Assembly (NCBI GenBank): GCA_947471745.1
Contig: CANJKZ010000505.1
Location: 186,001-250,000 of the forward strand
DNA length: 64,000 bases
Source of the DNA: Closterium sp. Naga37s-1
Taxonomy: Eukaryota; Streptophyta; Zygnematophyceae; Desmidiales; Closteriaceae
Reading direction: 5' to 3'
Shown piece by piece: positions 21,895-34,900 of this stretch. The notes beneath the pieces are model-generated. The model saw only the letters and a program-made list of their open reading frames with translations. It did no database searches and had not been told where the DNA came from. Made by a program: the position numbers and the translations under genes. The first letter of the stretch is position 1. The number at the start of each line of letters is the position of its first letter.

Positions 21895-22105
21895 CACCCC
21901 CATAGGCAAAGTGGGGGAGAACAAGGGGTCACAAGACCAGTCAAGTAAAGCAAAGCAAAGCAAGCTCAGGGTGGATCACAAAGTCACCACACATTCCGAG
22001 CACAAGTTCAAGGCCACAAGGCCAGTTCACATGCAGGAGTACATATATATAAAAAGGCTAGACAAGCAAGAGCAGGTATATATATATGTAACAGTACAAG
22101 CACGG

Positions 22106-25100
22106 TCAAGAGGTAAGCAAGTGAGGCAAGGTAGGCACAAGGCCCAGCTGAGTACAGAAGCGCTGATGGTCACAAGGCGCAAGCGCCTTGGTGAAGATAT
22201 CAGCAGTGTTGGCCTCAGAGGCCACGTACGCAAGACGCAGCTGACCACGCTGCTGCAGCTCACGAGCAAGAAAGTAGCGGAGAGCAATGTGCTTCGTTCT
22301 GTGCTCCAGTCGCTGCTCCCGACACAAGGCCAGCATGGCCTTGTTGTCTACGTACAGCACTGGAGGAGAACGAGGCGGCTCTCCGAGGTCAGTCAGCAGG
22401 TAGGTGAGCCAGCGAAGCTCCTGTGCAGCCATGGCTCCTGCGTAGATCTCAGCCTCACAACTGGAGCCGAGAACAGAAGACGAGCGAGTAGCCCGCCACG
22501 AAACAGAGCCGGAACCAAGGCTGAAGGTGTAACCCTGTGACGACCGCTGCGTAGCCTGGTCGTCAGCCCAAGAAGCGTCTGCGTGCCCAGTAAGGACCAC
22601 TGGACTCTGCCCTCCAAGCACAAGCCCCATGCCCGACGTACTGCACAAGTAGCGCAACACCCTCTTCGCTGCAGCCATGTGCTCCGGTCTGTGTCTCCCA
22701 GGAGCAACATAGCGTGCGAGAATGCTAAGAGGGTATGCAAGGTCAGGTCGTGTGCAGGTCATCAGGTACATGAGGCAGCCAACAAGCTCTGGGTACGGGC
22801 CACTCGACTCTACGGACTCATCCGAAGGCAGAGCTGAGAGCGAGTGGCGAGTAGGCAGAGGAGTGGCCTGAGGCGAGGAGTACGTGAAGCCGAAGCGCTG
22901 AAGGACCTGCTGCACCATGTGTGACTGAGTCAGGGTAATGGTGCGGCGTGCTCTGTCCCGAGTGATCTGCAAGCCAAGGTAGCTGCGCAGTTCACCCAGG
23001 TCAGTGCACGTGTGTCTCTTCTGCAGCTCGGACTTCACGTGGGCGAGTCCAGCAGTGTCAGCTGTGGCAAAGACCAAGTCGTCGACGTACACGAGGATGT
23101 AGAACGGCGGCAAAGAAGTGTCGGTGCGCAGAAACAGCGACGGGTCGGCAGTAGAGGGAGCAAACCCAAGAGCCGCAAGTGTAGTCCTCAGTGTGTCGTG
23201 CCACTCACGCGGTGCCTGGCGGAGACCGTAGACTGGCCGCCGTAGGCTCCACTGGGTGCCAGGAGGAAAAGACCCAGTGAAACCAGGTGGGCGACGCAGC
23301 CAGATCTCCTCGTGCAGGCTGCCCTGCAAGAAAGCAGTGCTGAAGTCAAGAGAGTGTAGCTCGTAGTCACGGTGAGCAGCTACGTGCAGCAGTACCCGAA
23401 GAGTGGTCATCTTCGGGGTGGGAGAGAAGGTCTGAAAGTAGTCAACTCCCTGCCGCTGACTGAAGCCTCGAGCCACGTAACGCGCCTTGAAGACAGGCGG
23501 AGAACCCGGCGGCCGCTTCACCCTGAAAATCCACATGCCACTGACGATGTTCACCCCAGGAGGGGGAACAGCGTCAACGTAGGTGCCTGTGGACTTCCAG
23601 GAAGCCATCTCTGCGTCCATAGCTGCCTGCCACTGAGAGGAGTAGGGACCCTCTATCGCCTCCGCGTAAGAGCGCGGAGTCGGGATGTCAAGTGCATCCG
23701 GGTCTCCCTCAGGGGTAAGCAGTACGGACACGAGATGAGGTGAAGCAGCGGCCAAGCACTGGAACTCCTCCTGCCTGTCCTCAAGGACGTCCGTGCCAAG
23801 GGCACACTCACCCCCGACGGACGGAGGACAGACAGACTCAGACTCAGCAACAAGACTGGCGACGTAGTCTAGGCGACAGCGAGCAGCAAAGTCGACGAGC
23901 TCAGCAACTAGGGCAGACGCAGCAGTGGACTCAAAGAAAGGGTCAGTGACGACAGTAGCAAGGAGACGCGTGACAGTAGGACTGGCAGCACGAAGAGAGT
24001 CCGACTCCGGGTCGGCAAGAGCAGGAAGAGAAGACTCAGGAGGAGAAGGCAAAGGGGCACGCAGAGGAGCAGTGGACGGACGCAGAGACATCCGGTGCGT
24101 GCCAGGGACAGGAGGAGGACGCTGACACGAACCGCGACCACTAGTGCGAGCAGCACGGACAGGTGACGCAGGGCGAGACGCAGGCTCACGACGCTCAGCA
24201 AGACCTCCAGTAGGACCAGTGTAGGGAGACGGAGCAGGCAGTGGGGAGGCCGGCTGTAACTGTAACTGCGACGGGACAGGCTGTGGACACTCTAAGGGAG
24301 GAGGAGGACCAGTAGAAGACGGGAGACCAAGAACCTGCTGAAGGAGCGGAACGAAGTACGGCCGAGGCCGCGCGGCGACTCCAGACACAGCAGGGACAGC
24401 ACCAGCACCCCCTGTGGCAGCACCAGCACCAGTAGCAGCTCCAGCTCCAGTACCCCCAGCAGCACCAGCAGTACCCCTAGCAGGACCGCTTCCAGGACCG
24501 ACAGCAGTAGCCTCCGCGCCAACACCCGCAGCAGCTCCAGCTCCAGAAGTACCCGCAGGTCCAGCAGCTCCAGTACGCCCAGTACGAGCACCTCCGGGAC
24601 CCGTGGCACCAGCTCCCTCAGCAGCAACAGAAACTCCAGTACCCGCAGCTCCTCCAGCTCCAGCAGCTCGCCTCCAGCGCCGGGCAAACCACTCACGCAG
24701 CTCCTGTGGAGAGAGTGGCTCCCGGCGAGAAGAAGCACCCGGAGAACCGCCAGGCACAGCACCAGTAGGCCCAGCTCCCTCAGGCTCCGCACCCCCAGGC
24801 TCAGCACCTCCAGGCGTAGCACCCCCAGGCTCAGCACCCCCAGACGCAGCACCCCCAGGCGTAGCACCCCTAAACCCAGCACCCCCAGGCTCAGCACCCC
24901 CAGTCGTAGTACCCTCAGGCTCAGCACCCCCAGGCGTAGCACCCACACGCTCAGCACCCCCAGAGTCAGCACTCCCAGGCTCAGCACCCTCAGCAGCACC
25001 AGAGTCACCAGCGACCTCGACAGACTCAACAGCGTCTACCTGGGACACACCTGAAGGGGCAGGACCCTGAGGGGGGAGGGGGTCTACCGGGGGGGGACCT

Positions 25101-26999
25101 GGTACCAGGAAGAGCGGTGGCGGGGGGAGGGACGGAGTGCGGTAGGGGAAGAGGCGGTAGTAGGGGACCGACTCGTCGAACGTGACGTCCTGGGAGGACA
25201 GAACACGGCGAGAGGTGGGGTGGTAGAACTGCCACCCTGGGGCGTCAGGGGGGAAACCCAGGAAGACGCAAGGAGCAGCACGAGGGGACAGCTTGTCCGC
25301 AGACAAGTCGCGGACAAACGCCCGAGATCCCCAGACACGGAACGCAGACGCATCGCCAACCTTCCCCGTCCACAGCAAGGCTGGGGAGGTCTCCGGCATG
25401 GAGACCCTGGGCTGAAGGTTGATCTGATGCGCCGCGTACCTAACCGCAAACGGCCACAGAAAATGGGGGGCAGCCGCATGCATCATGGACGTACGGGCGA
25501 CGTCCATGACCATGCCAATGCGGCGCTCAGCAATCCCATTTTGCTGTGGAGAGTCCGGAAGCGTGAAGGTCTGGCGGATGCCTCGTGCACGGCAGTAGGC
25601 TCGCAGAAGGCCAGAGGAGAACTCTCCTCCTCTGTCAGAGTGCAGACGCAGAACAGGAAAGTCCGAGCCGAAGCTCCGCCTGAGCTGGAGACGAGCTGCG
25701 CGGATCCAGTCGATCAACACCTCAGTGACATCACCCTTGCTGCGCAAGGGGAAGACTGTGGTGTAACGCGAGTAGTCGTCAACCACCAGCAGGAAGTAGC
25801 GCTCGTGACCCTGTCCACGGACGCGGGCCGGGCCCCACACGTCCATGTGAAGCGTCTGCAGCGGGGCCTCTGTCGGAGGAAACTGGGAGGAGTGAGGGGT
25901 AGCCCGCTGTCGTCCCTCGACACAGGGGACGCAGGTAGGGCCAGGCCCCGGAGGAAGTGGAGGGAGGGACCGGGGAAGACCAGAGACAAGGACACGGGAG
26001 GCCATGCTCCGGAGACGAAGCAGGGAGGGGTGACCAAGGCGGTGGTGCCAGAGGAGAGTCTCGTGAGACAGGAGGCGACACGAGCAGGGGGCAGACTCAG
26101 GACCAGACCTGGACGCTGCAGCAAACACCTGACCCGACGCAGCTACCTGACCAGACGCAGGGACCGGAGGAGACGCAGTGGTCAGTGTGTACAGGCTCGA
26201 CCCCGGCCGACGTGTAAACGTGGCCAGGTGTCGGCCTGTCCGAGCGTCCGTGCAGTGGGTCACCCGCTGACTCGCAGGAGTGAACTGGTGAACCCCCGCA
26301 TCCTGTAGGTCAGCACCACTCACCAAGTTCGTAGAGAACGAGGGGAGGTAAAGACCAGACAGGGTGCCAGAGGGGGCCGCCGGACACGGGAGGACAGTGG
26401 AGAAGTGAGCAAGGACAGGACCCCCAGAGGGGTCTGCCAGAGAGACCGCAACTGGCCGGCCAAGTGGCGTGAGTGTGGTGCGGTCTCGAAAGAAGGAGCG
26501 AGAAGCCCCCGAGTCAAGGGTAAAGGTGTGGGAGGCCGAAGCCGACGCAGAACCTGAGAGAGTAGACTCACCAGTACCTGAGGGAGCAGACGCACCTAGA
26601 GCAGCAGCCTCGCTAGCACCTAGAGCAGCAGCCTCACCAGGACCTAGAGCAGTAGTCTCAATGCCCGGGTCGGGCGGAAAACACCGGTAACAGTCACCCT
26701 CATCACTAATAGTCACAGTATACATGGCAGCAAGAATAGCATCAAAGTCAAGGTCAAAGACAGCTACACCCGCCCTAGACAGCTCACCCCAGCGGGGGAT
26801 CTCAGTGGCCTCAGGGAACTGGTGACGCCAAGCGTCCGTCAGGCGGCCAAAGCAGCGCTGGGTGGAGTGCGCACCCCCGCACTGCTCACCCGCGCGGTCG
26901 CCGGTGCGCAGGACGTAGGTGCACGGACCAGTACCCCCACCCCTCTGGCGTGCAGTGTACCACTCACGGAGCTGCTGAGGGGAGGGGACGTCACGAGTG

Positions 27000-27031
<32 letters not shown>

Positions 27032-28057
27032 CTGACCACCACCGGAGCTGACCCTCTGCGCAGCGCCACCCCGACCAGCTCCACCTCCTCCGCCGCCTCC
27101 TCCTCCACCGCCGCCACCTCCGCTCCCTCCGCCACCGCCGCTGCCGACTGCGCCTCCACTGCCGCCACCTACACCTCCACCCCCGCCACCACCCCCACCG
27201 CCACCCCCACCTCCTCCACCGCCTCCACTGCCGCCTCCACCGCCCCCGCTAGCTCCTCCAGCGCCCCTGCCCCCCTTGCCCCTGCCAGGGCGGCGTCTCC
27301 CGCTAGGGGTAGACGCTGCCCCAACCGACTCCAAACCAGCGAGGTCGGCCGCAGCAGCAGAGGCAACAGAGGGCAAAAGAGGGGAGGGGGAACACCCCTC
27401 AAAGATGGGGGTGCGAGGGTCACCACGAGAGGCTCCTACAGCGACTATGCTCTTTTCTGCTGCTAGGAGGGCCTTCTCGAGGAGGTCAACGGTGAGAGTG
27501 GTGGGACAAACCGAGAGGAAGTGGTCCCTGACTACGCGAAGGGAGTCAGGGAGACGGGTGACTATGTAGTAGAGGGTGATGTACATGGGGGGGGGGGTCT
27601 TGGCGCAGAACTCAGCAGGAAGCGCAGCGCGGTAGCGAGTGTCACTAGTGCGGAGGTGCGTAATGAGGTCAGCGACTGTGGGAAAGGCAGCAAGGTCAGG
27701 GAAGAGGTACGGTAGCATGTGGCGGCTCAGTGCAGCAGTGGCAGGGGAGGAGTAGCGTGCAACTACAGCGTCGTACAAGGTCTGAGCACTCTTGTACTGG
27801 CTAAAGTGCGCACGCTCAGAGGTAGGTAAGTGGCGACGCACAGCAAGACGTGCAGCAGCATCGCGCGTGGCCCACTGTGAGCGAACAGTGGCGTCAGCAT
27901 CAGCAGCGGGGGCAGGAGAGGCACCAGAAGTGAGGTAAAAGAGGGAGAGGCCGTCTGCTCTGTCGCACTGTAAGAAAAGCTGCAGGTCATCTATCCAGAC
28001 GTCAAAGTCAATGGCCCGACCCTCAGCGTCAAAAGCGAGGACACTAGGGGTAGCCAT
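22106..28057 (-). CDS. Copia B Gag-Pol polyprotein (1983 aa, intact)
   Basis: Single ORF from ATG at 28057. Domains in order with approximate residues: UBN2-type Gag 1-235 (FDVWIDDLQLFLQCDRADG...); Gly-rich tract 255-345; PQQLREWY motif ~365; unusual Cys/His motif ~380-405; aspartic protease TLDSGASRSFF ~515; pre-integrase WHHRLGHPS ~670; integrase with LHMDVWGP, LHSDRGGEF and QQNGIAERR ~735-840; Gly/Ala/Pro-repeat linker ~1000-1250 with a second LREWF motif; RT with FKARYVARGFSQ and LVYVDDLVFA (~1655); RNase H with SCEAEIYAG and YVDNKAML, end ANTADIFTKAL. All catalytic motifs are present, so it may be active and may supply proteins to copia A, C and D. Confidence 0.9.
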
Positions 28058-28103
28058 GACAGCAGTAGACTAGCAGTGCAAACAGTAGGGTGAGGGCAGT
28101 GCT

Positions 28104-29021
28104 GTGAGAGAGGCGCTGCTCTTACCGGACAGGGCGGTTCTGGCGGCTCGGCTGCAGGGCGGCTCGGCGACTCGACGGCTGGGCGGCGCGGCTGCTCGGC
28201 GGCTCGGCGGCTCGGCGGCTGGGCGGCTGGGCGGCTCGGCGGCTGGGCGGCTCGGCTGCTGGGCGGCTCGGCGGCTGGGCGGCTCGGTTGCTGGGCGGCT
28301 CGGCGGCTCAGCGGCTGGGCTGCTCGGTTGCTGGGCGGCTCGGCGGGTGGGCTGCTCGTAGGAGTAGGCGCGGGGGGCCGTAGGAGCAGGCGCCGGGGCC
28401 GTAGGAGCAGGGGCCGGAGGCCGCTAGGGCGGCGGATCGGGGCCGCGAAGGCGGCGGATCGGGGCCGCGAGGGCGGCGGAGTAGGGGCCGCGAGCGCGGC
28501 GGAGAAGGGGCCGCGAGGGCGGCGGATCGGGGCCGCGAGGGCGGCGAATCGGGGTCGCGAGGGCGGCGGAGTAGGGGCCGCGAGGGCGGCGGATCGGGGC
28601 CGCGAAGGGCGGCGGATCGGGGCCGCAAGGGCGGCGGAGCGGGGCCGCGAGGGCGGCGGATCGGGGCCGCGAAGGGCGGCGGATCGGGGCCGCGAGGGCG
28701 GCGGAGCGGGGCCGCGAGGGCGGCGGATAGGGGCCGCGAGCGCGGCGGAGAAGGGGCCGCGAGGGCGGCGGATCGGGGCCGCGAAGGGCGGCGGATCGGG
28801 GCCGCGAGGGCGGCGGATCGGGGCCGCGAGGGCGGCGGAGTAGGGGCCGCGAAGGGCGGCGGATAGAGCCGCGAGGGCGGCTCGAAGGGGCCGCGAGGGC
28901 GGCGCTAAGGGGCCGCTAGGGCGGCGCGAGAGAGGGGAGCGCGACTCGGGCAGGGGCTGAGTGCGCTCCGGGCAGGAAAAAAAAAAAACGGTGGGCCCTA
29001 GGAACAGTTCCCACAGGGGAA
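28104..29021 (-). repeat. Copia B leader: GC-rich minisatellites
   Basis: Two tandem arrays: GGCGGCTCGGCGGCTGGGC-type units (28140-28350) and GGGCCGCGAGGGCGGCGGATC-type units of ~20-21 bp (28430-28925). They lie between the PBS and the gag ATG. ORFs across them carry no domain. Confidence 0.7.
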
Positions 29022-29035
29022 CCTGCTCGATACCA

Positions 29036-29164
29036 TGAGAAGAAACAAGGAATGAATGAACTATGAATGAATTGAGTACAAGTAATAACCCTAATTGGGT
29101 TGTACCCCTTATGGGCTACCCCACTATAGCCTACACAATATGCATGAGCTATAATGTTCTGACA
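29036..29164 (-). repeat. Copia B 5' LTR (129 bp)
   Basis: Right terminal repeat adjacent to the PBS at 29022-29035. The sequence immediately to its right is gypsy integrase, beginning GTCCTCTCGCCAGCG. Confidence 0.85.
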
Positions 29165-30317
29165 GTCCTCTCGCCAGCGCAAAGCAGGACTCTTGCAGCC
29201 AATTCCACCGCCCGACCGCCCTTGGCAAGTAGTTACCATGGACTTCATCATGGCTTTACCGCGCATAGTTAGAGATCACGACGCCATCTTCGTGGTAGTG
29301 GATAAGTTTTCTCGAGCAGCGCACTTCATCCCCACGCACGGCAAGGTCACAGCAGAGGAAGCCGCGACGCTGTTCGTAGATAACGTAGTCCGACTGCACG
29401 GGGTTCCCGATTCCATCATCTCAGACCGCGACCCTCGTTTCACTTCAAAGTTCTGGAAGCAGCTTTTCGCACTGTTTGGGACTCGCTTAGCCATATCGTC
29501 TGCGTGCCATCCAGAGACAGACGGACAGACAGAGCGTGTGAACCAGACCTTGGAGCAGATTCTTCGCAACATCACGATGCACAACGCAGCCGCATGGGAC
29601 AAGAAGCTGAGCATGGCCGAGTTCGCCTACAACAACACGCACCACTCGTCCACATGCATGTCACCGTTCTTTGCACTTTACGGTCAGCACCATAATGTCC
29701 CCACTCGTGTCGATCTCACACCCACTGTCCCTCGTGCGGACAACTTCCACCAGCATCTCACATTCATCCATGATCACATGAGGAAGCACCTTGAGCTCGC
29801 AAATGCACGCATGGCACGCACCACCAACCGCAGTCGTCGTGAGGTGTCGTTCGCAGTCGGCGACCGTGTTCTCTTGGATAGCCGCAACCTCCGACTGCCA
29901 CAGGACAGCAAGCTTCGTCCACGTTTCATTGGTCCATTCGTCATTGAGCACGCACTTGGTCCAGTCGCATACCGCCTCCGCCTTCCCGCTCATTTCCGCA
30001 TGCACCCGTGATTCCACGTGTCTCTTCTTCGACCTTACACCGATCCCAACGCCACCTTCTCGGGCCGTGATCGCAATCCACTGCCGGTAGCTGTTGACAC
30101 CGACGAGCCCGACTACCAGATCCAGCGCATCCTCAGGCACCGTCGCCGTCTGCAGGGGGGTGTCCCTTTCATCGACTTCTTGGTTCGTTGGCGTGGTTAC
30201 GACGCAGCCGACGACAGCTGGGTTCCTTCGTCCTCACTGTCTCCTGACAACGCTTACCTCCAAGCGTACCTTCAGTCTGCAGGCGCCGCGTACGTCGCCT
30301 CCTTGGGAGGGGGGTAG
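29165..30317 (+). pseudogene. Second gypsy copy: integrase core and chromodomain, 5'-truncated
   Basis: Nearly identical to 20372-21521 (differences seen at a few bases, such as CTC/TTC in the MDL/MDF codon). It begins abruptly at the copia B right end within the integrase. It contains DDE motifs and the chromodomain and shares the TGA that separates them (30009-30011). Confidence 0.85.
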
Positions 30318-30655
30318 TGTTAAGGGGGGATTTACTGTTCCCTTTGAACAGTACTTTCCAACTTACCCTTATCCTTATCTTCCTTGATTTCCTTGTGCCA
30401 CGTGGCACTCTACTTTTCTTGCTTCTACTTTCTAGTCCCACGAAGTACTTTCCATCATTCGATCTTGCATGCTATATCAACCTTGCTTGTATTCCCCAAT
30501 ATCAACAAATTCTCATTCAACTCTTCTTCAATTACTCAGTAACTTCTTCGCCTATTTCGCTAATAGTTCTTTCGCCAAAGTCTTCCGCCGCGTTTCATCC
30601 TCGACTTAGTCGACCCCGCTAATTCTTTAGCGGACTTAGGCCGTCGGGCCTAACA
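30318..30655 (+). repeat. Gypsy 3' LTR, complete (338 bp)
   Basis: TGTTAAGGGG...GGGCCTAACA, preceded by a G-rich PPT. No MITE in it, so it shows the empty site (single TTA near 30606) for the MITE at 15330-15542. AATA follows at 30656-30659. Confidence 0.85.
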
Positions 30656-31985
30656 AATAGCAACGATGGTATGTGTAAGTGCATATGACCTTAGTGGAAA
30701 GGCAGGCATCTAGATAACTGTCCGCCGTGGATGCAGATCTGGACTCATCTGATGTATCCTCGTCATTATCCACACAAATTCAAATCTCTGAAAAACAGCA
30801 CCATCTTTTCTTTTGCCTGCGGTCTGCGCACCAGCGCTTCCAGAAGCCGCACCATCTCTTGCCTGCTCTTGTCAGCACCGCCAAGGGCAGACGACCAAGG
30901 TTCGTCAAAACTTGATTGCTGATTGGGTGAATCGGGCTGAACAAATCAAGGGCGCACCTCCCGCTAGCCACTGACCTGCCCAGTCTTGGAACCTGTGCGC
31001 AGACTCTCCAGGTGATGACGACGAGGCGACTCGCGCAGGCGGATTCCGCAACGTAGAATTCGTTCCCCCCAAACATCTCCTCAACTCCATAGCCTGATCT
31101 GGTTGGTTGAAACGCACAACCTGGATTTCCCCCAGAACCACCGCCAACCACATGTGGCGGAATCCCCAAGGACAGACAAATCGAGGGCATACCCAGAAAC
31201 AGGACCAATGGCACACCAAAAAACACTCTGCCGGTGGGTATGTAGGTGAATAATGATTTGTAAAGCTAAAATTGTAGGTCAATTGAGGGTGTATTGGGCG
31301 AAAATGGTACACTTGGGGGAGGCAAGTCATTTTTTGGGGTTGCCCATTTTGCAAAGCAGGTTAGAAATAAATAATCATTACACCACTGAGCTTGTTGATG
31401 GCTGTCGTCAGGACCGAGGCAGATCAGTGACAGCCAAGGGAAAACTGTACTTCCCCAGGCTGTTTCCCCTCCCATACCCCCATTCTCCATTCCCGCTCAG
31501 CTGACCGACCACCGTCAAAGGGCTTGCTCTTCCCCTTTGACCCACCGTGATCGCGACAGCCTTCATTCCAAACGTCGGCTTCTCTCACCCGCGTTTGTCA
31601 AATCTGTCCGCAGTAGCAGTCAGGCACCCACTGGGTTGTGCATGGAGTCTGTGTAGACGTGTACTTGGACGTATTTCAGACAGCGTGACATTTGCCTTGA
31701 ACCGTTGTGGTCTTGCCAATCGCCCGTCAGCATTTGTTGTCAATAGCGGACTAGGGTGTCTACTACGGGTCACTCTTTCCTTGAACGTGCTGTGGCTGCT
31801 GCCTGACCAGATCAGTGCGGGGAGCTAGAGAAAGCACCTCACCATCCTTTATTGTTTCGGATCTCGCCTTTTGGTAAGACCACATGCCATGGACGACATT
31901 TCTACGTAAGCATTCCGAGTGCTGCTAAACAAGCAAGCCGCAGCTTGGGATTAAAAAGCAGGGCTGTCTCACGGCCCCACCAACT
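30656..31985. other. Host intergenic DNA right of the TE block
   Basis: No gene recognised. Several short ORFs have no domain. The last ~150 bases are probably the promoter and 5' UTR of the lipase gene. Confidence 0.4.
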
Positions 31986-34900
31986 ATGTGGAGACTGCGA
32001 GAGACGAAGGTGGGTCGGGTGGTATGGCGCGCGTGGTGCCTGGCCGAGGTGTGTTTCAGCACCGTGCTGCACCTCACGTACGCCGCGTGCATGGTGTACT
32101 GGGCTCTGCTCACCGACCTCATCGCCGCTATCTCATCCACCGTCACCGACGCGTCGTTTTTCCCCCGAGTCTTCCTCAAGCTGCTCAAGGCCGGATGGAC
32201 CTGCTGCACCTCCCCGTGCCGCCTCTATGCCAAGGCATGCAAGGCGTCAGCTTACCCCCTCCCTTCAATGCCCAACAGCAGTAGCAGTGGCGGATGGTTT
32301 GGCGACCATACAAACGAATCGGTCAGATCTCATCATGCATCCTGCAGTGGCGCCCATCTTGGTGGTCCTCCATCTGATGCTGCTGCAGATGCTGCCGCGA
32401 ACAGCAGCATCGCAGATCCTCCGGCTTCTGAAGGCGTCGATTGGCTGGTGGAGTCGCAGGCCCGAATGGGACCGGAAGGCTGTCTGCAGACCGACATCCC
32501 GCTGTCGCAAGGCGAGCAGCAGGAGCAGAAGAGGCGGCAGCAGCTGCGATGGCGGAAACGGCTGACCGCGACGTTCCGCAGCCGCTACACCAAATCGGCT
32601 TCTGCTGTCGAGACGTCCCGGAATGCTACTGCGGGTGCAGGCGTCGGTCGGAAAGGAAGCGCTGTCAACGGAAAGGGTATGGACGCCGCGGATGGAGTAG
32701 CGTCGCCGTGCTCGCCTGACGCCGTCACTCCCATCGTGCTGGTTCATGGAATCTTCGGGTTCGGCCACGGGGTAAGCGATACTTCTCGTGCAAGTGAGTG
32801 TGGAGCGTCAGCTTCAATCGTGTGTTTCAACCGTGTGTGCTGGGCCTAGGGAACGTGGCTGTGTTTTAGTAGTTGAGTCAGGGACGTTCGTATTTTGTTG
32901 TTGCAAAAGACTGAAATCCTCACACACAAGCGATTGAAGTCACACGCTCAATCAGTCGTCTCGCCCCTCCCCTGTCATTCACTCCACTTTTCAACCCCTC
33001 TACGCCCATTTGCTCAACCTAACCATTGCCGCCGAGCCTCTCGCAGAAGTTCGGCGGCATATCGTACTTCGGCGGCGCGGAGTACCGGCACGACAAGGTG
33101 CTGGTGCCGGACCTGGGATCGCTCACGAGCATTCACGACCGAGCCAGGGACCTCTTTTACTACCTCAAGGGCGGCACCGTCGACTATGGCGTCGAGCACA
33201 GCGCCGCTTGTGGCCACGACCGCTTCGGCAAGACATACGCGCAAGGTGAGTGGTGTCTGTGGCACGCATGAAAAGGAGGTTACTGGACCTGTGTGATTTT
33301 TCGCAGCACTTCGTGCTTCTGAGTCCCACCCGGCCCACACTCCCCGTTCCCCTGATTCGCCTCCGCTCTCCTCTTTTCGTGACTTTTCTCCTCGTGCTTT
33401 CCTTCCTCGTATTCCTGTCTGTGCGCTTCAAACTCGGCACTGTCTTGGCGTGCGTGCGCGTTGTGTGTGCGCTTGGCTAACAGGCAAGCACCCGCTGTGG
33501 GACGCGCAGCACCCGATACACCTGGTGGCGCACTCGTCCGGCGTGCAGGCCGCCAGGATGCTACAGCACATGCTCCATAACAAGGTGCGCGCAGACAGAG
33601 GGGAGTTAGGGGAGGGGGAGATCACTTGGGGAAGCGTGCTGGATGAGGCGATTGGGCTTGAGTTCCGAGATGGCTTGGGTTTGGGAGGAGATGGGCTGGG
33701 ATGTCGGGCGATGGTGGGATAGAGTTAACGAGGGTGAGGAGGCTGGGTTGCTACTATCTCGGGGCCGCTAGGTTTTCCAGTGCCTCGTCTAAGTCTGGAT
33801 AGGGCACACGGCAGAGCTTCGTGTGTCACATGTACAACATTTGTCACGTCTCCTGTGCTCCCTCCCCCGCGTGTCTATCCTCTGCCATGCCGAGATGCGC
33901 GTATCAAGCTCTGCGTGTGACTCGTATTTCTCTGCGTGGCGCGTGCAGGAGTTCGAGGGGTACGACGACACGAGTGCGGACTGGGTGGCATCCATCACAT
34001 CGCTGTCCGGTGCGCTAAACGGCACCACGCGCGTCTACATCGATGGCCTCTCGTACGCCCTGCTCTCCGCCCTGCTCTCCGCCCTTCGTGCCGCCCTATT
34101 CGCTGCCCTGCTCCCGCGTCCATCTCGCCTCTCATGTCTTACCTCCAATGACTATAAATATCATCGTTTTCGCTTGCTCCGAATGCCAATGCTTTCATTT
34201 TTCATCAACGCTACCTCCCCTCCCTCTTTCCCCACTCTTCCTTCTCTGCGCATTTCCTAAAAATCTCCCTTCCCCCCCACCCTTCCTCCCCTCCCACCAC
34301 ACCCCATCCGCTCCCCTCGCCCGTCCCCCCTCGCCATTGCAGCGTGCGCGACGGCGTGACGATGCGCCCCATGTGCCTGCTGCAGGTGCTGCGCATCGGC
34401 TCCATCATATTCGAGTGGCTCGACATCGCCCCGCTTAAAGCCTTCTACTCCTTTGGCTTCGACCACTTCCCGCTCTCCTGGCGCCGCGTGGGCCTCTGGG
34501 GGCTCGTGAAGGCGCTGGCGGGGAAGACAGGGCCGTTCGCGTCGGGCGACTGGATGCTGCCAGACCTGAGTCTGCACCACAGCATGGAGCTTAACAAGAA
34601 GCTGCAGACGCACCCCAACACCTACTACTTCAGGTCAGGCTCAGGGCACAAGGGCTCGTGGGACTTGCGGGCTTGCCGATACTTCCCTGAGCTAGTGCCT
34701 GACCTGCTTTTCCCTTGGTCTCCCCTTCTCTGCTTTTTCATTCAAATTCTCAGCCTTCCCTTCTCCTCCATCCCTCCTCCCTCCTCCCCCCTCCCTACTC
34801 CCCATTCTCTCTCCCCCCCCCCCTCTTCACTGCGCGCACAGCTATGCGACAGTGAAGACACGCAATCTGATGGGATGGGTGGTGCCCGCGGCTCTCTCCA

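Larger units (their letters stand above)
21766..29164 (-). mobile_element. Copia B: full-length Ty1/copia element with intact Gag-Pol
   Basis: LTRs of 129 bp at 21766-21894 and 29036-29164 (minus strand TGTCAGAAC...TTCTCA) differ at one base seen by eye. PBS at 29022-29035 (minus TGGTATCGAGCAGG). There is no target duplication: the left side is AACCC or gypsy LTR, the right side is GTCCT within gypsy integrase. An uninterrupted 1983-codon ORF lies inside. This is the best candidate for an autonomous copy in the window. Confidence 0.9.
8119..30655 (+). mobile_element. Nested retrotransposon block framed by a Ty3/gypsy chromovirus
   Basis: The gypsy 5' LTR begins at 8119 (TGTTAA) and is cut after 6 bases by copia A; it resumes at 15040. 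The 3' LTR of the last gypsy segment ends at 30655. AATA stands directly outside both ends, consistent with one original insertion into host DNA. The order inside is: copia A (8125-15039), rest of 5' LTR with a Harbinger-like MITE, gag with a TRIM, pol, truncated 3' LTR (to ~21742), copia B (21766-29164), then a second copy of the gypsy integrase-chromodomain-LTR segment (29165-30655). The two integrase-to-LTR copies differ at only about 4 positions in ~1.36 kb by eye. Confidence 0.75.
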
